This document shows, in pieces, positions 22,601-24,505 of a stretch of 24,505 bases of DNA (positions within the stretch are counted from its first letter, which is position 1; every line of letters starts with the position of its first letter). Made by a program: the position numbers and the translations under genes. The DNA is from Apostichopus parvimensis (Eukaryota > Echinodermata > Holothuroidea > Aspidochirotida > Stichopodidae): contig KN884450.1 in NCBI GenBank assembly GCA_000934455.1, forward strand, positions 75,503 through 100,007, in the 5' to 3' direction. The notes below the pieces were generated by a model, which was not told the origin of the DNA, searched no databases, and worked only from the letters and a program-made list of their open reading frames with translations.

Positions 22601-24241
22601 GAATGTTGCTGTTGTCAAAAATTCGATACAAGGATTTGTGTTTAAAAACTTTTAAGAACACAGTTAAAGTTTTGATTTTTAAGTCAGACAAAAAACTCGA
22701 CATTTTTAGATAGAAATTTCAGGTAAGGCGCCAAAATTTGAGTTTGGTATAAATACCTTTGCTGATCCTTTCACTTTCACAACGAAAAGTACAATATTCG
22801 CAAAATTGATTTATGTTTTATCTCGATGTTTGACGCTCTGTAGCTTGCGGTAAACTAACGATAGAAGTAAGTATGGAATTAATTCAGCTGTACAGTGTAG
22901 AATGTAATTCCTCATCTTTCTTATTGCGCACTTTAGATAGACGAATCGACAGCGTTACCGATCATACAATCTGTAATTAACAAATATCAGGTAAGGAGGA
23001 GCGAAAAACTATATTTATTTTGACGGATGACATTTGTTTGACCCCTGAATCATATGCATTCATGTATACATGTGGTAGGTAATTTTTAGAACGATTTGAG
23101 ATATCAAGCAAACGTCATATTGCATCTTTCTTTTTATTGACCGTCAGATAACCAAGAAAGATATGGAAAAAATTAAAGATGTCGTAGACGTAAGTACTCA
23201 CACTTTTTGCGTGTCATTTCTTGTCATTCCAAACTTTGCAATTAAGAATCCCATGTTGCATAGTCTCCCCTTTGCCAAATAACTTATACTGAACAGTGAT
23301 CATTGGTTGAGTTGCCTGCCAAATTCAGCTGAAGAAAAAGAGACTCGCTACAAATGAATGACAATAATTGTAACATGAACAAAATAATGACTAACTTTTC
23401 TTTGTGTTTCTCTCTTACAGAAGAAACTTCATAAGAAACTGAAGGTTAGTAAGTGAAATGTTATAAACATGGTTTAATATCGCACTGACGAATTTGAGAA
23501 AGAGATTCCTTTAATTAGTTCAAATTTGAAGTCAAGAAAGATTTCGTTATAATTTCAAGAAAAACTTTCATCTATTTGTTAATATAAGCCAGTGGCGGAG
23601 CTAGGGGTATTGGTCAGGGGGGCGAGAATAGTTTGTAGGGGCGCTTTCGACACTATCTAAGCGGAGCGCCACCATTGGTTGGCGCGGAGCGTAGATAAAT
23701 TTTTTGAGTAAAGATACACTCTAGATCGCCGGAAATGACCCTTTCCGGGCCTTGCTAATTTGCAGATAAACGAAGAATAAATAGGTGTTATCGCCATTTT
23801 GTCAGAAAATTACACCAACAAAATGTGACAAATGCCAATAGGTAGATGAGAGCGCAATACAAAAGTCAATAATCGCGAATAAGTAAAAAGTGGTAAAAAG
23901 CTGAAAAGGGCGCCAGCAGTCCATTTGAGTCCGTCAGGGGGGGCATCCGCCCCCCTGACTGTATGGACGCTCCGCCACTGGATTATAAGCGTCCTACATT
24001 TGTCCAATGTAGCCAAGCAATTTGACATATTTACACAATGCAGAGAGCCATTAATTCGGTCCATTTACAATATTAAAACTACTATGCATTTGTCACAGAT
24101 TGTTCAAAAGTCACATTAACTAGGATAATATGATAAACGATGGATCTTTATATTGTTAGAAACATCTAAATATAATTATAATAATTCTTTTAAATATTTC
24201 CTTTTTTCCTCCAGTTTCACTCCGATAAGGGTGACAAGTAG
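1000..24241 (+). CDS. Ig-domain type I membrane protein with multi-exon 18-residue-repeat tail (partial, 5' end missing)
   Basis: This is the overall gene model of 46 exons, each listed separately below. The joined coding sequence is 3,461 nt and gives about 1,152 residues plus a split first codon. Domain order: Ig-like 1 and 2 (exon 1), Ig-like 3 (exon 2), one membrane helix (exon 3), a polar linker with a dileucine motif (exon 4), then 41 phase-0 micro-exons and a final exon. All 45 introns read GT-AG. Phase is 1 through the ectodomain and 0 through the tail, with no frame breaks, which chance exons would not give. The product should sit in the plasma membrane with the Ig domains outside. 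I do not recognise the family; a receptor or adhesion role is inferred from architecture only. The start codon and signal peptide are not in the window because exon 1 begins with two bases of a split codon. Introns not described separately (for example 2714-3017, 5448-5900, 8095-8395, 8456-8824, 8873-9222, 12092-12446, 13309-13634) hold nothing I can support. Confidence 0.85.
1645..2377 (+). other. Intron 1
   Basis: The intron is 733 nt, phase 1, with donor gtgagt and acceptor tgcttttttcacttcag. I see no other feature. The open frame running into exon 2 from about 2314 encodes a hydrophobic stretch but begins with TTG, and is explained by the polypyrimidine tract. Confidence 0.75.
2378..2713 (+). 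CDS. Exon 2: third Ig-like domain
   Basis: The exon is phase 1-1 and 336 nt (112 codons), with donor aaaccag|gtaaac. Joined to exon 1 the split codon reads GAT (Asp), followed by SSSKYVVSIDGCNSVDQMC. The candidate Ig disulfide is ISC with IKLSC. The usual core tryptophan position reads LTFRQS, so Phe may replace Trp. The N-terminal part (GC...QMCERT, then ISC) parallels the start of Ig-like 1 (DC...ELCKRT, then ALVC), so the two domains are probably related by duplication and share an extra cysteine pair. Sequons NIS and NHS are present. This is the membrane-proximal ectodomain. Confidence 0.85.
3018..3143 (+). CDS. Exon 3: juxtamembrane segment and transmembrane helix
   Basis: The exon is phase 1-1 and 126 nt, with acceptor acggtttcag and donor cgaagag|gtatat. 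It starts DASECQVPKNGSSKID, then has about 20 hydrophobic residues (AVVIVIIVCVLMISVLGATF), then FIKRR. The basic cluster right after the hydrophobic run fits a stop-transfer with the C-terminus inside the cell, i.e. type I topology. This sets the boundary between the Ig ectodomain and the repeat tail. Confidence 0.88.
3423..3562 (+). CDS. Exon 4: cytoplasmic linker with acidic dileucine motif
   Basis: The exon is 140 nt, with acceptor ttttcttcaaag and donor ccgctg|gtacga. It enters in phase 1 and leaves in phase 0, and so joins the Ig-type gene to the repeat-type gene. It encodes about 46 polar residues rich in Ser, Glu, Asp and Lys (GRSKSEPDSKGMTMPQTESQ at the start) with no predicted fold. 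Near its end EKEPLLQEPL fits the [DE]xxxL[LI] sorting motif used by AP adaptor complexes. Reading through the donor would add VRLSIEI and a stop at 3584-3586, so intron retention would give a short-tailed receptor. Confidence 0.83.
3797..3850 (+). CDS. Exon 5: first tail repeat unit
   Basis: Phase 0-0, 54 nt, encoding LEFDKLFKPFYENIVAGK. Acceptor tttatttacag, donor ggcaag|gtaaaa. First of the 18-residue helix-like units; hydrophobics at positions 1, 3, 6, 7, 10, 11, 14 and 15 suggest an amphipathic helix. Confidence 0.82.
3851..4470 (+). other. Intron 5
   Basis: A 620-nt AT-rich intron between two 54-nt repeat exons. It has T-rich runs near its 5' end and acceptor ggtcctctag. I see no further exon or mobile element. 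Confidence 0.6.
4471..4524 (+). CDS. Exon 6: tail repeat unit
   Basis: Phase 0-0, 54 nt, encoding ATDGEFQRLLKESKDFYK. Acceptor ggtcctctag, donor tacaag|gttagt. The N-terminal TDGEF resembles the last part of an EF-hand loop followed by its exit helix, but no full calcium-binding loop is present. Confidence 0.8.
4655..4714 (+). CDS. Exon 7: tail repeat unit (20 codons)
   Basis: Phase 0-0, 60 nt, encoding DADVREFLGKSISNLNPSKE. Acceptor ttcgaatag, donor aaagag|gtaggt. Two codons longer than the standard unit. Confidence 0.8.
4905..4964 (+). pseudogene. Exon-like relic or cryptic repeat exon
   Basis: An open 20-codon stretch, VNKEFQYIHGRSYAINDFEK, lies between AG (aaagag|gtt) and a good donor gagaag|gtaatg. 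It is phase 0-0, and its start matches the V-[DN]-K-E pattern of the later repeats. The upstream sequence is purine-rich with several closer AGs, so the acceptor is poor. A shorter version using attccag at 4922 (start 4923) would give 14 codons. It may be a decayed repeat exon or a rarely used one; it is left out of the main model. Confidence 0.35.
5146..5187 (+). CDS. Exon 8: short tail unit (14 codons)
   Basis: Phase 0-0, 42 nt, encoding GFLAIANFFSTSKW. Acceptor ctttctatcag, donor aaatgg|gtaaga. Four codons shorter than the standard unit, apparently lacking the N-cap part. Confidence 0.78.
5394..5447 (+). CDS. Exon 9: tail repeat unit
   Basis: Phase 0-0, 54 nt, encoding ISSKGFVAVLQTVLEMKQ. 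Acceptor gatttcttcag, donor aaacag|gtactt. Clear amphipathic pattern after an I-S start. Confidence 0.83.
5901..5954 (+). CDS. Exon 10: tail repeat unit
   Basis: Phase 0-0, 54 nt, encoding IPSKVCLDIVMELFIKEK. Acceptor aatgtaacag, donor gagaag|gtaaga. Confidence 0.83.
5955..6677 (+). other. Intron 10
   Basis: A 723-nt intron. A stretch at about 6598-6690 after ttgacacag is open for a while, but every AG-to-GT combination I tried gives a length that is not a multiple of three. No supported feature inside. Confidence 0.55.
6678..6731 (+). CDS. Exon 11: EF-hand-like tail unit
   Basis: Phase 0-0, 54 nt, encoding IDSNGFIDITKIPIEQKK. Acceptor cttttcttttcag, donor aaaaag|gtaaga. DSNGFID recalls part of an EF-hand calcium loop (D-x-N-G-x-I-D), but the loop starts too close to the exon edge and the final acidic ligand is missing, so calcium binding is doubtful. 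Confidence 0.8.
6881..6934 (+). CDS. Exon 12: tail repeat unit
   Basis: Phase 0-0, 54 nt, encoding IKAEDVLKRLRVATTESK. Acceptor tatttcaaacag, donor agcaag|gtaagc. Confidence 0.83.
6935..8040 (+). other. Intron 12, long
   Basis: A 1,106-nt intron, more AT-rich than its surroundings. It contains the exon-like relic at 7039-7092. The minus-strand frame at 7668-7895 has no splice context or recognisable sequence and is probably chance. Confidence 0.55.
7039..7092 (+). pseudogene. Possible relic of an 18-codon repeat exon
   Basis: Seventeen codons, ITERKINVIEVLIGKSN, followed by TAA match the repeat pattern (I-T start, spaced hydrophobics, K near the end) and the standard 54-nt length. An AG ends two bases before the ATT, and cgtgtaa follows the stop, so neither splice site is clean. 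A better acceptor, tacatatcag at 7029, would make it an alternative terminal exon starting QLA. Relic or coincidence cannot be settled from sequence alone. Confidence 0.28.
8041..8094 (+). CDS. Exon 13: tail repeat unit
   Basis: Phase 0-0, 54 nt, encoding VPPAITAEMLTKYYVLDL. Acceptor atattcacag, donor gacttg|gtaagt. Confidence 0.82.
8396..8455 (+). CDS. Exon 14: tail repeat unit (20 codons)
   Basis: Phase 0-0, 60 nt, encoding LTTKDLEKSIHMGFSKPKEK. Acceptor ttccttttcctacag, donor gaaaaa|gtaata. Confidence 0.8.
8825..8872 (+). CDS. Exon 15: tail repeat unit (16 codons)
   Basis: Phase 0-0, 48 nt, encoding IPYLYILLVIDELYSE. Acceptor ttcttcctctgtag, donor agtgag|gtaaga. It is the most hydrophobic unit. 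Nine successive non-polar or aromatic residues look membrane-like but are too short for a transmembrane helix. Confidence 0.8.
9223..9279 (+). CDS. Exon 16: tail repeat unit (19 codons)
   Basis: Phase 0-0, 57 nt, encoding SDNRKKLIELFSAIVAKLK. Acceptor gttactttacag, donor ttaaag|gtatta. Confidence 0.82.
9280..9949 (+). other. Intron 16
   Basis: A 670-nt intron. It contains a strong internal acceptor and the open stretch described at 9760-9861. Nothing else supported. Confidence 0.55.
9760..9861 (+). other. Candidate alternative terminal exon
   Basis: A very good acceptor (ttattatttttcag) opens in phase 0 onto 33 codons ending in TAA at 9859-9861. The frame starts IVSTIKCVETSKMNLAAVVY and continues KRLLLHISGLFLC. 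The spacing of hydrophobics in VETSKMNLAAVVYKRLL resembles the repeat units. The only GT inside (tttcag|gtttat at 9845) would leave in phase 1 and break the frame. If used, it would truncate the tail after 12 units. It could also be a relic. Confidence 0.3.
9950..10003 (+). CDS. Exon 17: acidic tail unit
   Basis: Phase 0-0, 54 nt, encoding SDLEYSGEELSEPKDLEE. Donor gaagag|gtaatt; acceptor tgtgctaag is less typical. Eight of 18 residues are acidic and there is little hydrophobic pattern, so this unit probably does not form the usual helix face. The earlier AG (cttgtcag) would run into a stop, which favours this start. Confidence 0.72.
10211..10276 (+). CDS. Exon 18: longest tail unit (22 codons)
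   Basis: Phase 0-0, 66 nt, encoding IDKMDIRKAISSAIIFIV followed by DGQM. Acceptor ttaatttcag, donor cagatg|gtaaga. It starts I-D-K like the VDKES array but is otherwise diverged. Confidence 0.8.
10435..10488 (+). CDS. Exon 19: tail repeat unit
   Basis: Phase 0-0, 54 nt, encoding LDVDTLMDILRKRSMKEK. Acceptor cttaattgcag, donor gaaaag|gtgaga. Typical hydrophobic spacing with a basic second half. Confidence 0.83.
10782..10835 (+). CDS. Exon 20: tail repeat unit
   Basis: Phase 0-0, 54 nt, encoding VTGTLLTTVLLDLIENEK. Acceptor gttgttcatag, donor gagaag|gtaagt. Confidence 0.82.
10979..11015. repeat. Perfect 12-bp inverted repeat (stem-loop) in intron 20
   Basis: TTCCTTACGGGG at 10979-10990 is exactly complementary to CCCCGTAAGGAA at 11004-11015, with a 13-nt loop. 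GC-rich arms in an AT-rich intron are unlikely by chance. Palindromic GTGCATGCAC motifs lie on both sides (about 10940 and 11067), so this may be the core of a small foldback element. Confidence 0.6.
11217..11270 (+). CDS. Exon 21: tail repeat unit
   Basis: Phase 0-0, 54 nt, encoding IVLYRYISELKTGLVAHQ. Acceptor taactttgcag, donor catcag|gtacgt. Confidence 0.8.
11541..11638. repeat. Decamer minisatellite TAAACTATGA x10
   Basis: Ten head-to-tail copies of TAAACTATGA lie in intron 21. The seventh reads TGAACTATGA and the last is truncated to TAAACTAT. The near-perfect copies suggest a young, probably length-variable array. Confidence 0.95.
11702..11758 (+). CDS. Exon 22: tail repeat unit (19 codons)
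   Basis: Phase 0-0, 57 nt, encoding PDMPVLIPYFLLQELMITQ. Acceptor atttttcgtttag, donor acacag|gttata. Confidence 0.78.
11827..11880 (+). CDS. Exon 23: tail repeat unit
   Basis: Phase 0-0, 54 nt, encoding ISASDFVQFLSAPLKDEK. Acceptor tttttacacacag, donor gaaaag|gtaaaa. The start I-S-x-x-D-F is a textbook helix N-cap and resembles EF-hand exit helices. Confidence 0.85.
11972..11999. repeat. 14-bp tandem duplication in intron 23
   Basis: Two adjacent copies of AATTTGCTGTTAGT. A small slippage duplication with no evident function. Confidence 0.85.
12038..12091 (+). CDS. Exon 24: tail repeat unit
   Basis: Phase 0-0, 54 nt, encoding VCIRDFIIEMQDCREQNV. Acceptor taacttctcag, donor aatgtg|gtaagt. 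Confidence 0.83.
12447..12500 (+). CDS. Exon 25: tail repeat unit
   Basis: Phase 0-0, 54 nt, encoding ITKEQYANLLPRLVNYQQ. Acceptor tatcttcacag, donor cagcag|gtgatt. Confidence 0.84.
13017..13251. repeat. 119-bp tandem duplication including a splice acceptor
   Basis: Copy 1 (about 13017-13132) and copy 2 (about 13136-13251) repeat at exactly 119 bp with only scattered substitutions. Each ends in the acceptor of exon 26 (cttctttacag and atttcttcacag), so there are two acceptors and one exon. Sequence starting with GCTTTGCAAGTTTAT is shared. Confidence 0.92.
13133..13204 (+). other. Exon-like segment created by the duplication
   Basis: From the first acceptor (cttctttacag) to cctgtg|gtaatt lie 24 open codons in phase 0-0, starting LGITALQVYQQHVNCS. 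Copy 1 keeps the same frame open and could be bounded by aaaccag at 13007 and the same donor at 13086. The peptide ends PLAPTPV and does not match the repeat pattern, so it may be chance; it is left out of the model. Confidence 0.25.
13252..13308 (+). CDS. Exon 26: tail repeat unit (19 codons)
   Basis: Phase 0-0, 57 nt, encoding FKLDEFVKAYDEGVQRGIL. Acceptor catttcttcacag, donor atactg|gtgaga. Confidence 0.82.
13635..13688 (+). CDS. Exon 27: tail repeat unit
   Basis: Phase 0-0, 54 nt, encoding ITQDALVDLLQQVLKHHQ. Acceptor tccctttgcag, donor caccag|gtaacg. One of the clearest amphipathic units. Confidence 0.85.
13823..13876 (+). CDS. Exon 28: tail repeat unit
   Basis: Phase 0-0, 54 nt, encoding VDVKEYFSALHLFLEKKI. 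Acceptor tatcttttcaacag, donor aagatt|gtaagt. V-D-x-K-E start resembles the later VDKES array. Confidence 0.84.
13877..15015 (+). other. Intron 28, long
   Basis: A 1,139-nt intron that contains the candidate terminal exon at 14759-14788. Open frames at 14113-14352 (+) and 14847-15221 (-) show no splice context; the latter overlaps exon 29 in antisense. No mobile element recognised. Confidence 0.55.
14759..14788 (+). other. Candidate alternative terminal exon (KAKKNTQIL-stop)
   Basis: Acceptor gttgatacgtttcag opens in phase 0 onto nine codons, KAKKNTQIL, then TAA. Using the internal GT (tttt|gtaagc) as a donor would give 26 nt and break the frame. It is either an alternative C-terminus after exon 28 or a decayed exon; it is not needed for the main model. 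Confidence 0.3.
15016..15069 (+). CDS. Exon 29: tail repeat unit
   Basis: Phase 0-0, 54 nt, encoding INEANFRSLMSNFLRQRK. Acceptor ttcatatcacag, donor agaaag|gtaaca. Confidence 0.84.
15356..15409 (+). CDS. Exon 30: tail repeat unit
   Basis: Phase 0-0, 54 nt, encoding VKLDDYLAEVKTIKDKSQ. Acceptor ctttaaaacag, donor agtcaa|gtatga (weaker donor). Confidence 0.8.
15410..16649 (+). other. Intron 30, the longest between repeat exons
   Basis: 1,240 nt. It includes an imperfect low-complexity patch at about 16000-16045 built from variants of ACCAGAATAGCAA. The minus-strand frame over that patch is a by-product of it. No exon relic found. Confidence 0.6.
16650..16703 (+). CDS. Exon 31: tail repeat unit
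   Basis: Phase 0-0, 54 nt, encoding ITDEVFEKLLSVALEYEE. Acceptor ccattttttgcag, donor gaggag|gtaatt. Confidence 0.85.
16862..16915 (+). CDS. Exon 32: tail repeat unit, block copy 1, position a
   Basis: Phase 0-0, 54 nt, encoding INVHNLMRGVKAWGKEAF. Acceptor cattcctatacag, donor gctttc|gtgagt. Paralogue of exon 34, sharing I-N-x-H-N and the unusual ttc|gtgagt donor. Confidence 0.83.
17033..17086 (+). CDS. Exon 33: tail repeat unit, block copy 1, position b
   Basis: Phase 0-0, 54 nt, encoding ISSERLLSFFIECAKCDK. Acceptor tttttaattcacag, donor gataag|gtaatg. Its duplicate at 17782-17835 is dead. Confidence 0.85.
17201..17308 (+). mobile_element. Possible relic of a non-LTR reverse transcriptase
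   Basis: An open stretch reads KYILRYLGVVIPDINSTTNQ and continues IKKHVKKDKKTLTTR to a stop. RYLGVVI followed by a spaced I-K-K-x-V-K-K resembles the segment after the catalytic domain in non-LTR retrotransposon polymerases. It is short, has no flanking element and rests on motif memory only. Confidence 0.3.
17357..17410 (+). pseudogene. Dead repeat exon, block copy 1, position c (acceptor lost)
   Basis: Exactly 54 nt, open, encoding VNKEAFIKLAMSQLEGDM, with a good donor gacatg|gtaagg. The base before the exon makes cttccat where the acceptor should read cag, so AG is missing by one substitution. The nearest real AG (ttgtag at 17342) leads straight into a stop. It matches the VDKES array (V-[ND]-K-E-x-F). 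It may be a recent loss, a polymorphism or a sequencing error. Confidence 0.6.
17575..17628 (+). CDS. Exon 34: tail repeat unit, block copy 2, position a
   Basis: Phase 0-0, 54 nt, encoding INTHNFLEEIKTCRREDF. Acceptor catttttatacag, donor gatttc|gtgagt. Duplicate of exon 32. Confidence 0.83.
17782..17835 (+). pseudogene. Dead repeat exon, block copy 2, position b
   Basis: A decayed copy of exon 33. The 3' part TGAATGTGCTAAGTGAGATA parallels TGAATGTGCCAAGTGCGATA of exon 33, and a donor-like aaa|gtaac remains. In the exon 33 frame TGC has become TGA, and no AG acceptor stands at the expected start. Not coding. Confidence 0.6.
17949..18002 (+). CDS. Exon 35: VDKES-type repeat, block copy 2, position c
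   Basis: Phase 0-0, 54 nt, encoding VDEETVFIFTKHLLKKDV. Acceptor ttacttggcag, donor gacgtg|gtaaga. First and most diverged of the eight VDKES-type exons; its flanking intron motifs match those of the array. Confidence 0.85.
18518..18571 (+). CDS. Exon 36: VDKES-type repeat
   Basis: Phase 0-0, 54 nt, encoding VDKEAILTFTMSLLKEGL. Acceptor gtatttaacag, donor ggtttg|gtaaga. Its EGL ending matches exon 42 only. Confidence 0.88.
18950..19003 (+). CDS. Exon 37: VDKES-type repeat, dimer A first half
   Basis: Phase 0-0, 54 nt, encoding VDKESFLTFTMSLLKEDV, the array consensus. Acceptor atatttggcag, donor gacgtg|gtaaga. It differs from exons 39 and 41 only in the first base. Confidence 0.9.
19575..19628 (+). 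CDS. Exon 38: VDKES-type repeat, dimer A second half
   Basis: Phase 0-0, 54 nt, encoding VDKQSFLTFTMSLLKEDL. Acceptor gtatttggcag, donor gacttg|gtaaga. Q replaces the conserved E; the L ending is shared with exon 40. Confidence 0.9.
20205..20258 (+). CDS. Exon 39: VDKES-type repeat, dimer B first half
   Basis: Phase 0-0, 54 nt, encoding LDKESFLTFTMSLLKEDV. Acceptor gtatttggcag, donor gacgtg|gtaaga. Identical over all 54 nt to exon 41. Confidence 0.9.
20806..20859 (+). CDS. Exon 40: VDKES-type repeat, dimer B second half
   Basis: Phase 0-0, 54 nt, encoding VDKESFLTFTKSLLKEDL. Acceptor gtatttggcag, donor gacttg|gtaaga. It differs from exon 38 at five of 54 bases, two of them changing residues (Q to E, M to K). 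Confidence 0.9.
21443..21496 (+). CDS. Exon 41: VDKES-type repeat, partial third dimer
   Basis: Phase 0-0, 54 nt, encoding LDKESFLTFTMSLLKEDV. Acceptor gtatttggcag, donor gacgtg|gtaaga. The following intron is only 249 nt, consistent with an internal deletion of the usual unit. Confidence 0.9.
21746..21799 (+). CDS. Exon 42: last VDKES-type repeat
   Basis: Phase 0-0, 54 nt, encoding VDKESYLTFTMSLLKEGL. Acceptor gtaatttgcag, donor ggtttg|gtaaga. Its EGL ending and downstream intron start resemble exon 36, so the array may be bracketed by two related edge units. Confidence 0.88.
22501..22518 (+). CDS. Alternative terminal exon (ENAIA-stop)
   Basis: A strong acceptor (tgtttttcttgcag) opens in phase 0 onto GAA AAT GCA ATT GCT TAG. 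Spliced to exon 42 it would end the protein with ENAIA. The downstream exons 43-46 also keep phase 0, so both endings are possible, and this would be an isoform lacking the basic C-terminus. I see no AATAAA shortly downstream, so the 3' end is uncertain. Confidence 0.5.
   Translation, partial: ENAIA
22937..22990 (+). CDS. Exon 43: tail repeat unit
   Basis: Phase 0-0, 54 nt, encoding IDESTALPIIQSVINKYQ. Acceptor gcgcactttag, donor tatcag|gtaagg. It is a diverged unit, not VDKES type, so the young array is inserted within older repeats. Confidence 0.82.
23148..23189 (+). CDS. Exon 44: short tail unit (14 codons)
   Basis: Phase 0-0, 42 nt, encoding ITKKDMEKIKDVVD. Acceptor attgaccgtcag, donor gtagac|gtaagt. 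Keeps the I-T N-cap start but is truncated at the C-terminal side. Confidence 0.8.
23421..23444 (+). CDS. Exon 45: 8-codon basic micro-exon
   Basis: Phase 0-0, 24 nt, encoding KKLHKKLK. Acceptor ttctctcttacag, donor ctgaag|gttagt. Six of eight residues are Lys or His, giving a strongly basic segment after the last helix. Confidence 0.72.
23581..23989. mobile_element. Non-autonomous hAT-like MITE with target duplication
   Basis: The element spans 23589-23981 (393 bp) in intron 45. Its termini are perfect 13-bp inverted repeats, CCAGTGGCGGAGC and GCTCCGCCACTGG. Inside them GTCAGGGGGGCG near the left end recurs inverted near the right end. Flanks AATATAAG (23581-23588) and ATTATAAG (23982-23989) match at 7 of 8 bases, fitting the 8-bp target duplication of hAT transposons. 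A G-run/C-run hairpin lies at 23933-23959. There is no transposase, and the short frames inside are by-products. It is noticeably more GC-rich than the surrounding intron. Confidence 0.8.
24215..24241 (+). CDS. Exon 46: terminal exon with stop
   Basis: Acceptor cttttttcctccag opens in phase 0 onto FHSDKGDK and TAG at 24239-24241. Joined to exon 45 the C-terminus is lysine-rich. A donor-like taa|gtaagt follows 15 bases later (24256), so the 3' UTR may itself be spliced. Confidence 0.7.
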   Translation, partial: FHSDKGDK

Positions 24242-24505
24242 ATCTTTAAATTAAGTAAGTCTACTTGCCTCTTCTTCGCTTTTCTTACTTTTGTTCAGTA
24301 TATTATAAAGCATCGAGATAAAGAGCATCATAAATATAACCATCAGCTTGTAATCATCAATTCTAACAGCAATAAGTCATATACATGTTAAAGAAGCATC
24401 TTAATAATACTGCGCTGACAATGACGGACGTACAAAATTTCAATTGAAAAAGTTGTAAATATTTATTAGTAGTACAATGTTTAAGACCAAAACATTGATT
24501 TAAAA
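24242..24505 (+). other. Probable 3' UTR or downstream sequence
   Basis: AT-rich, with no long open frame. I see no canonical AATAAA; only weak variants such as GATAAA near 24318. The transcript end cannot be placed. Confidence 0.4.

Noticed and set aside
23810..24119. Overlapping frames on both strands near 23.8-24.1 kb
   Set aside because: They lie mostly inside the MITE and reflect its GC-rich inverted ends; no transposase motif is seen.

Overview
This window is eukaryotic nuclear DNA, AT-rich and intron-dense. I read it as one large split gene on the + strand, running from before the left edge to a stop codon at 24239-24241. I recovered 46 exons joined by 45 GT-AG introns. Reading phase is conserved at every junction. 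The organism is probably a marine invertebrate, possibly an echinoderm. That guess rests only on gene style and a hAT-like element starting CCAGTGGCGG, and is weak. I see no bacterial-type operons, tRNA, rRNA or CRISPR.

Layout. Positions 1-999 show no exon; the start codon and signal-peptide exon must lie upstream. Exon 1 (1000-1644) encodes two Ig-like domains and exon 2 (2378-2713) a third. Exon 3 (3018-3143) encodes a juxtamembrane stretch, one transmembrane helix and a basic stop-transfer. Exons 1-3 are all phase 1-1, the usual shuffling phase of extracellular Ig exons. Exon 4 (3423-3562) switches from phase 1 to phase 0 and encodes a polar cytoplasmic linker with an acidic dileucine motif. 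From 3797 to 23444 come 41 tiny exons, all phase 0-0, of which 31 are exactly 54 nt. Almost all encode one amphipathic helix-like unit of about 18 residues, with the pattern [IVL]-[DTSN]-x-x-x-[FLVY]-x-x-h-h-x-x-h-h-x-x-x-x. A last exon at 24215-24241 gives the C-terminus. A short exon at 22501-22518 would be an alternative C-terminus.

The tail shows its own evolution. Exons 5 to 31 are strongly diverged. At 16.86-18.0 kb a three-exon block was duplicated, and each copy then lost a different exon. At 17.9-21.8 kb eight near-identical exons (type VDKESFLTFTMSLLKEDV) sit in an array of exon plus intron, whose core has a dimeric period of about 1.24 kb. Several other introns contain exon-like relics.

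The visible product is about 1,152 residues: a type I membrane protein with three Ig-like domains outside and a tail of about 780 residues made mostly of 18-residue repeats. I do not recognise a named family. A single cell-surface receptor or adhesion molecule is the likeliest role. The tail could be a helical scaffold or a divergent relative of EF-hand exit helices. Because every repeat exon is phase 0-0, skipping or duplicating any of them keeps the frame.

Other content: a 393-bp hAT-type MITE (23589-23981), a 10-bp x10 minisatellite (11541-11638), a 119-bp tandem duplication (13017-13251), a perfect 12-bp inverted repeat (10979-11015) and a possible reverse-transcriptase relic (17201-17308).
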